A DNA stretch of 64,000 bases from Mycolicibacterium hodleri (GTDB taxonomy: Bacteria; Actinomycetota; Actinomycetes; Mycobacteriales; Mycobacteriaceae), in assembly GCF_025822245.1 (NCBI RefSeq), contig NZ_JACKTL010000005.1, positions 34,322 to 98,321 of the forward strand, written 5' to 3'. The translations under genes and the position numbers were made by a program. Positions 63,473 through 64,000 of the stretch are shown here, in pieces. The notes under the pieces are model-generated. The model did not search any database. It was given only the letters and a program-made list of their open reading frames with translations, and was not told the DNA's origin. Position 1 is the stretch's first letter, and each line of letters begins with the position of its first letter.

Positions 63473-64000
63473 ATGTTCGACGTGGTGGACGAGGCGGGGT
63501 TGGTCGATCGCATCGCCGCGCTGGAACGCGCCAAGTGCGCCGCGGCCGCCGAACAAGCCGTCCTGACCGCTGAACTGGACACCGCGCGCCGCGCCCGCGA
63601 AGCCGCCGACGGTGTGCCCGCGGCCAAGCGTGGCAAGGGGTTGGCCAGTGAGGTTGCCCTGGCCCGCCACGACTCCCCCAACCGCGGCGGCCGTCACCTT
63701 GGCTTCGCCCGCGCCCTGGTCTACGAGATGCCCCACACCCTGGCCGCCCTGGCCGCCGGCCGGCTCTCCGAATGGCGGGCGACGTTGATCGTCCGGGAGT
63801 CGGCCTGCCTGAGCGTGGCGGACCGGCGGGTGTTGGACGCGAGGATGTGCGCCGACGCCGCCCGCGCGGAGTCCCGACGCCAAGGCCATCGCCTACGAAC
63901 TGGACCCCCACGCCGTCGTCGACCGCGCCGCCCGCGCGGAGTCGGAGCGCTCGGTGTGGGTGCGCCCCGCCCCGGACAACATGACCTACGTGACCGCGCT
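63473..64000 (+). pseudogene. DUF222 (13E12-type) HNH endonuclease family gene, frameshifted and cut by the window edge
   Basis: The first 133 residues are a good DUF222 N-terminus (FDVVDEAGLVDRIAALERAK, then LVYEMPHTLAALAAGRLSEWRATLIVRES and LSVADRRVLDARMCAD). After GCGGAG at about 63870 this frame turns into arginine/proline-rich nonsense, while the conserved continuation PDAKAIAYELDPHAVVDRAARAES, then ERSVWVRPAPDNMTYVTA, lies in another frame. An 18-bp sequence is repeated on both sides of the shift. TACAAT at 63460-63465 is an excellent -10 that sets the mRNA start one base before ATG. The C-terminal HNH nuclease part, if any, is outside the window. Confidence 0.7.
63856..63943 (+). repeat. 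18-bp direct repeat flanking the DUF222 frameshift
   Basis: CGCCGCCCGCGCGGAGTC occurs at 63856-63873 and again at 63926-63943, 70 bp apart. The first copy sits just where the reading frame changes, as expected for a repeat-mediated rearrangement or conversion event. Confidence 0.8.

Overview
The window is high-GC actinobacterial DNA, almost certainly from a Mycolicibacterium or environmental Mycobacterium. The gene order valS-folC-DUF4233-ndk-rne-rplU-rpmA-obgE-proB-nadE-proA-moxR/VWA-nadD-rsfS-gpgP-octT-degV-comEA-comEC-holA-rpsT-(ATP-grasp, alpha-E, transglutaminase)-rnz-CBS-mazF-like-lepA-lppR is, from memory, the order of M. tuberculosis Rv2449c to Rv2403c. Frequent GTG starts, 4-bp stop/start overlaps and TANNNT boxes 7 bp before start codons (leaderless mRNAs) fit this. 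No tRNA, rRNA, CRISPR array or insertion sequence was seen.

Layout. 1-7.6 kb is accessory: the tail of an unknown gene, a PaaI thioesterase with an HxlR regulator, a divergent MFS transporter, and a coupled operon of a DmmA-like protein, a 2Fe-2S reductase, a heme-dependent N-demethylase and an S9 peptidase, probably for methylated amines. 7.6-20.9 kb is core: valS, folC, ndk, rne with a long structured leader, rplU-rpmA with a leader of mutually exclusive hairpins, obgE and proB. 20.9-23.8 kb is an insert with a TetR/P450 pair around a 17-bp palindrome and a sirtuin. 23.8-34.3 kb returns to core: nadE, a UTRA regulator, a broken ribokinase, proA, moxR, a VWA gene, nadD, rsfS, and the methylglucose lipopolysaccharide pair gpgP-octT. 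34.3-37.5 kb carries amide and thiol enzymes. 37.5-45.7 kb is core: comEA, comEC, holA, rpsT, the ATP-grasp/alpha-E/transglutaminase trio and rnz.

45.7-49.7 kb is a nitrogen module: type III glutamine synthetase, creatininase-family hydrolase and TetR, behind a GlnR-like box, followed by an aldo/keto reductase. 49.8-54.9 kb is core (CBS protein, MazF-like protein, lepA, lipoproteins) with a GNAT gene. 54.9-64 kb is accessory: an orphan winged-helix regulator, APC permease, YeiH-type exporter, flavoenzymes, dodecin, two tiny tryptophan-rich membrane proteins, a GAF protein and the start of a frameshifted DUF222 (13E12-type) gene.

Most operons are tightly packed and translationally coupled. 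Most convergent pairs overlap or are a few bases apart, three of them sharing a CTAG that supplies both stop codons. Assignments are from reading motifs by eye and remembered family knowledge; no database search was run.
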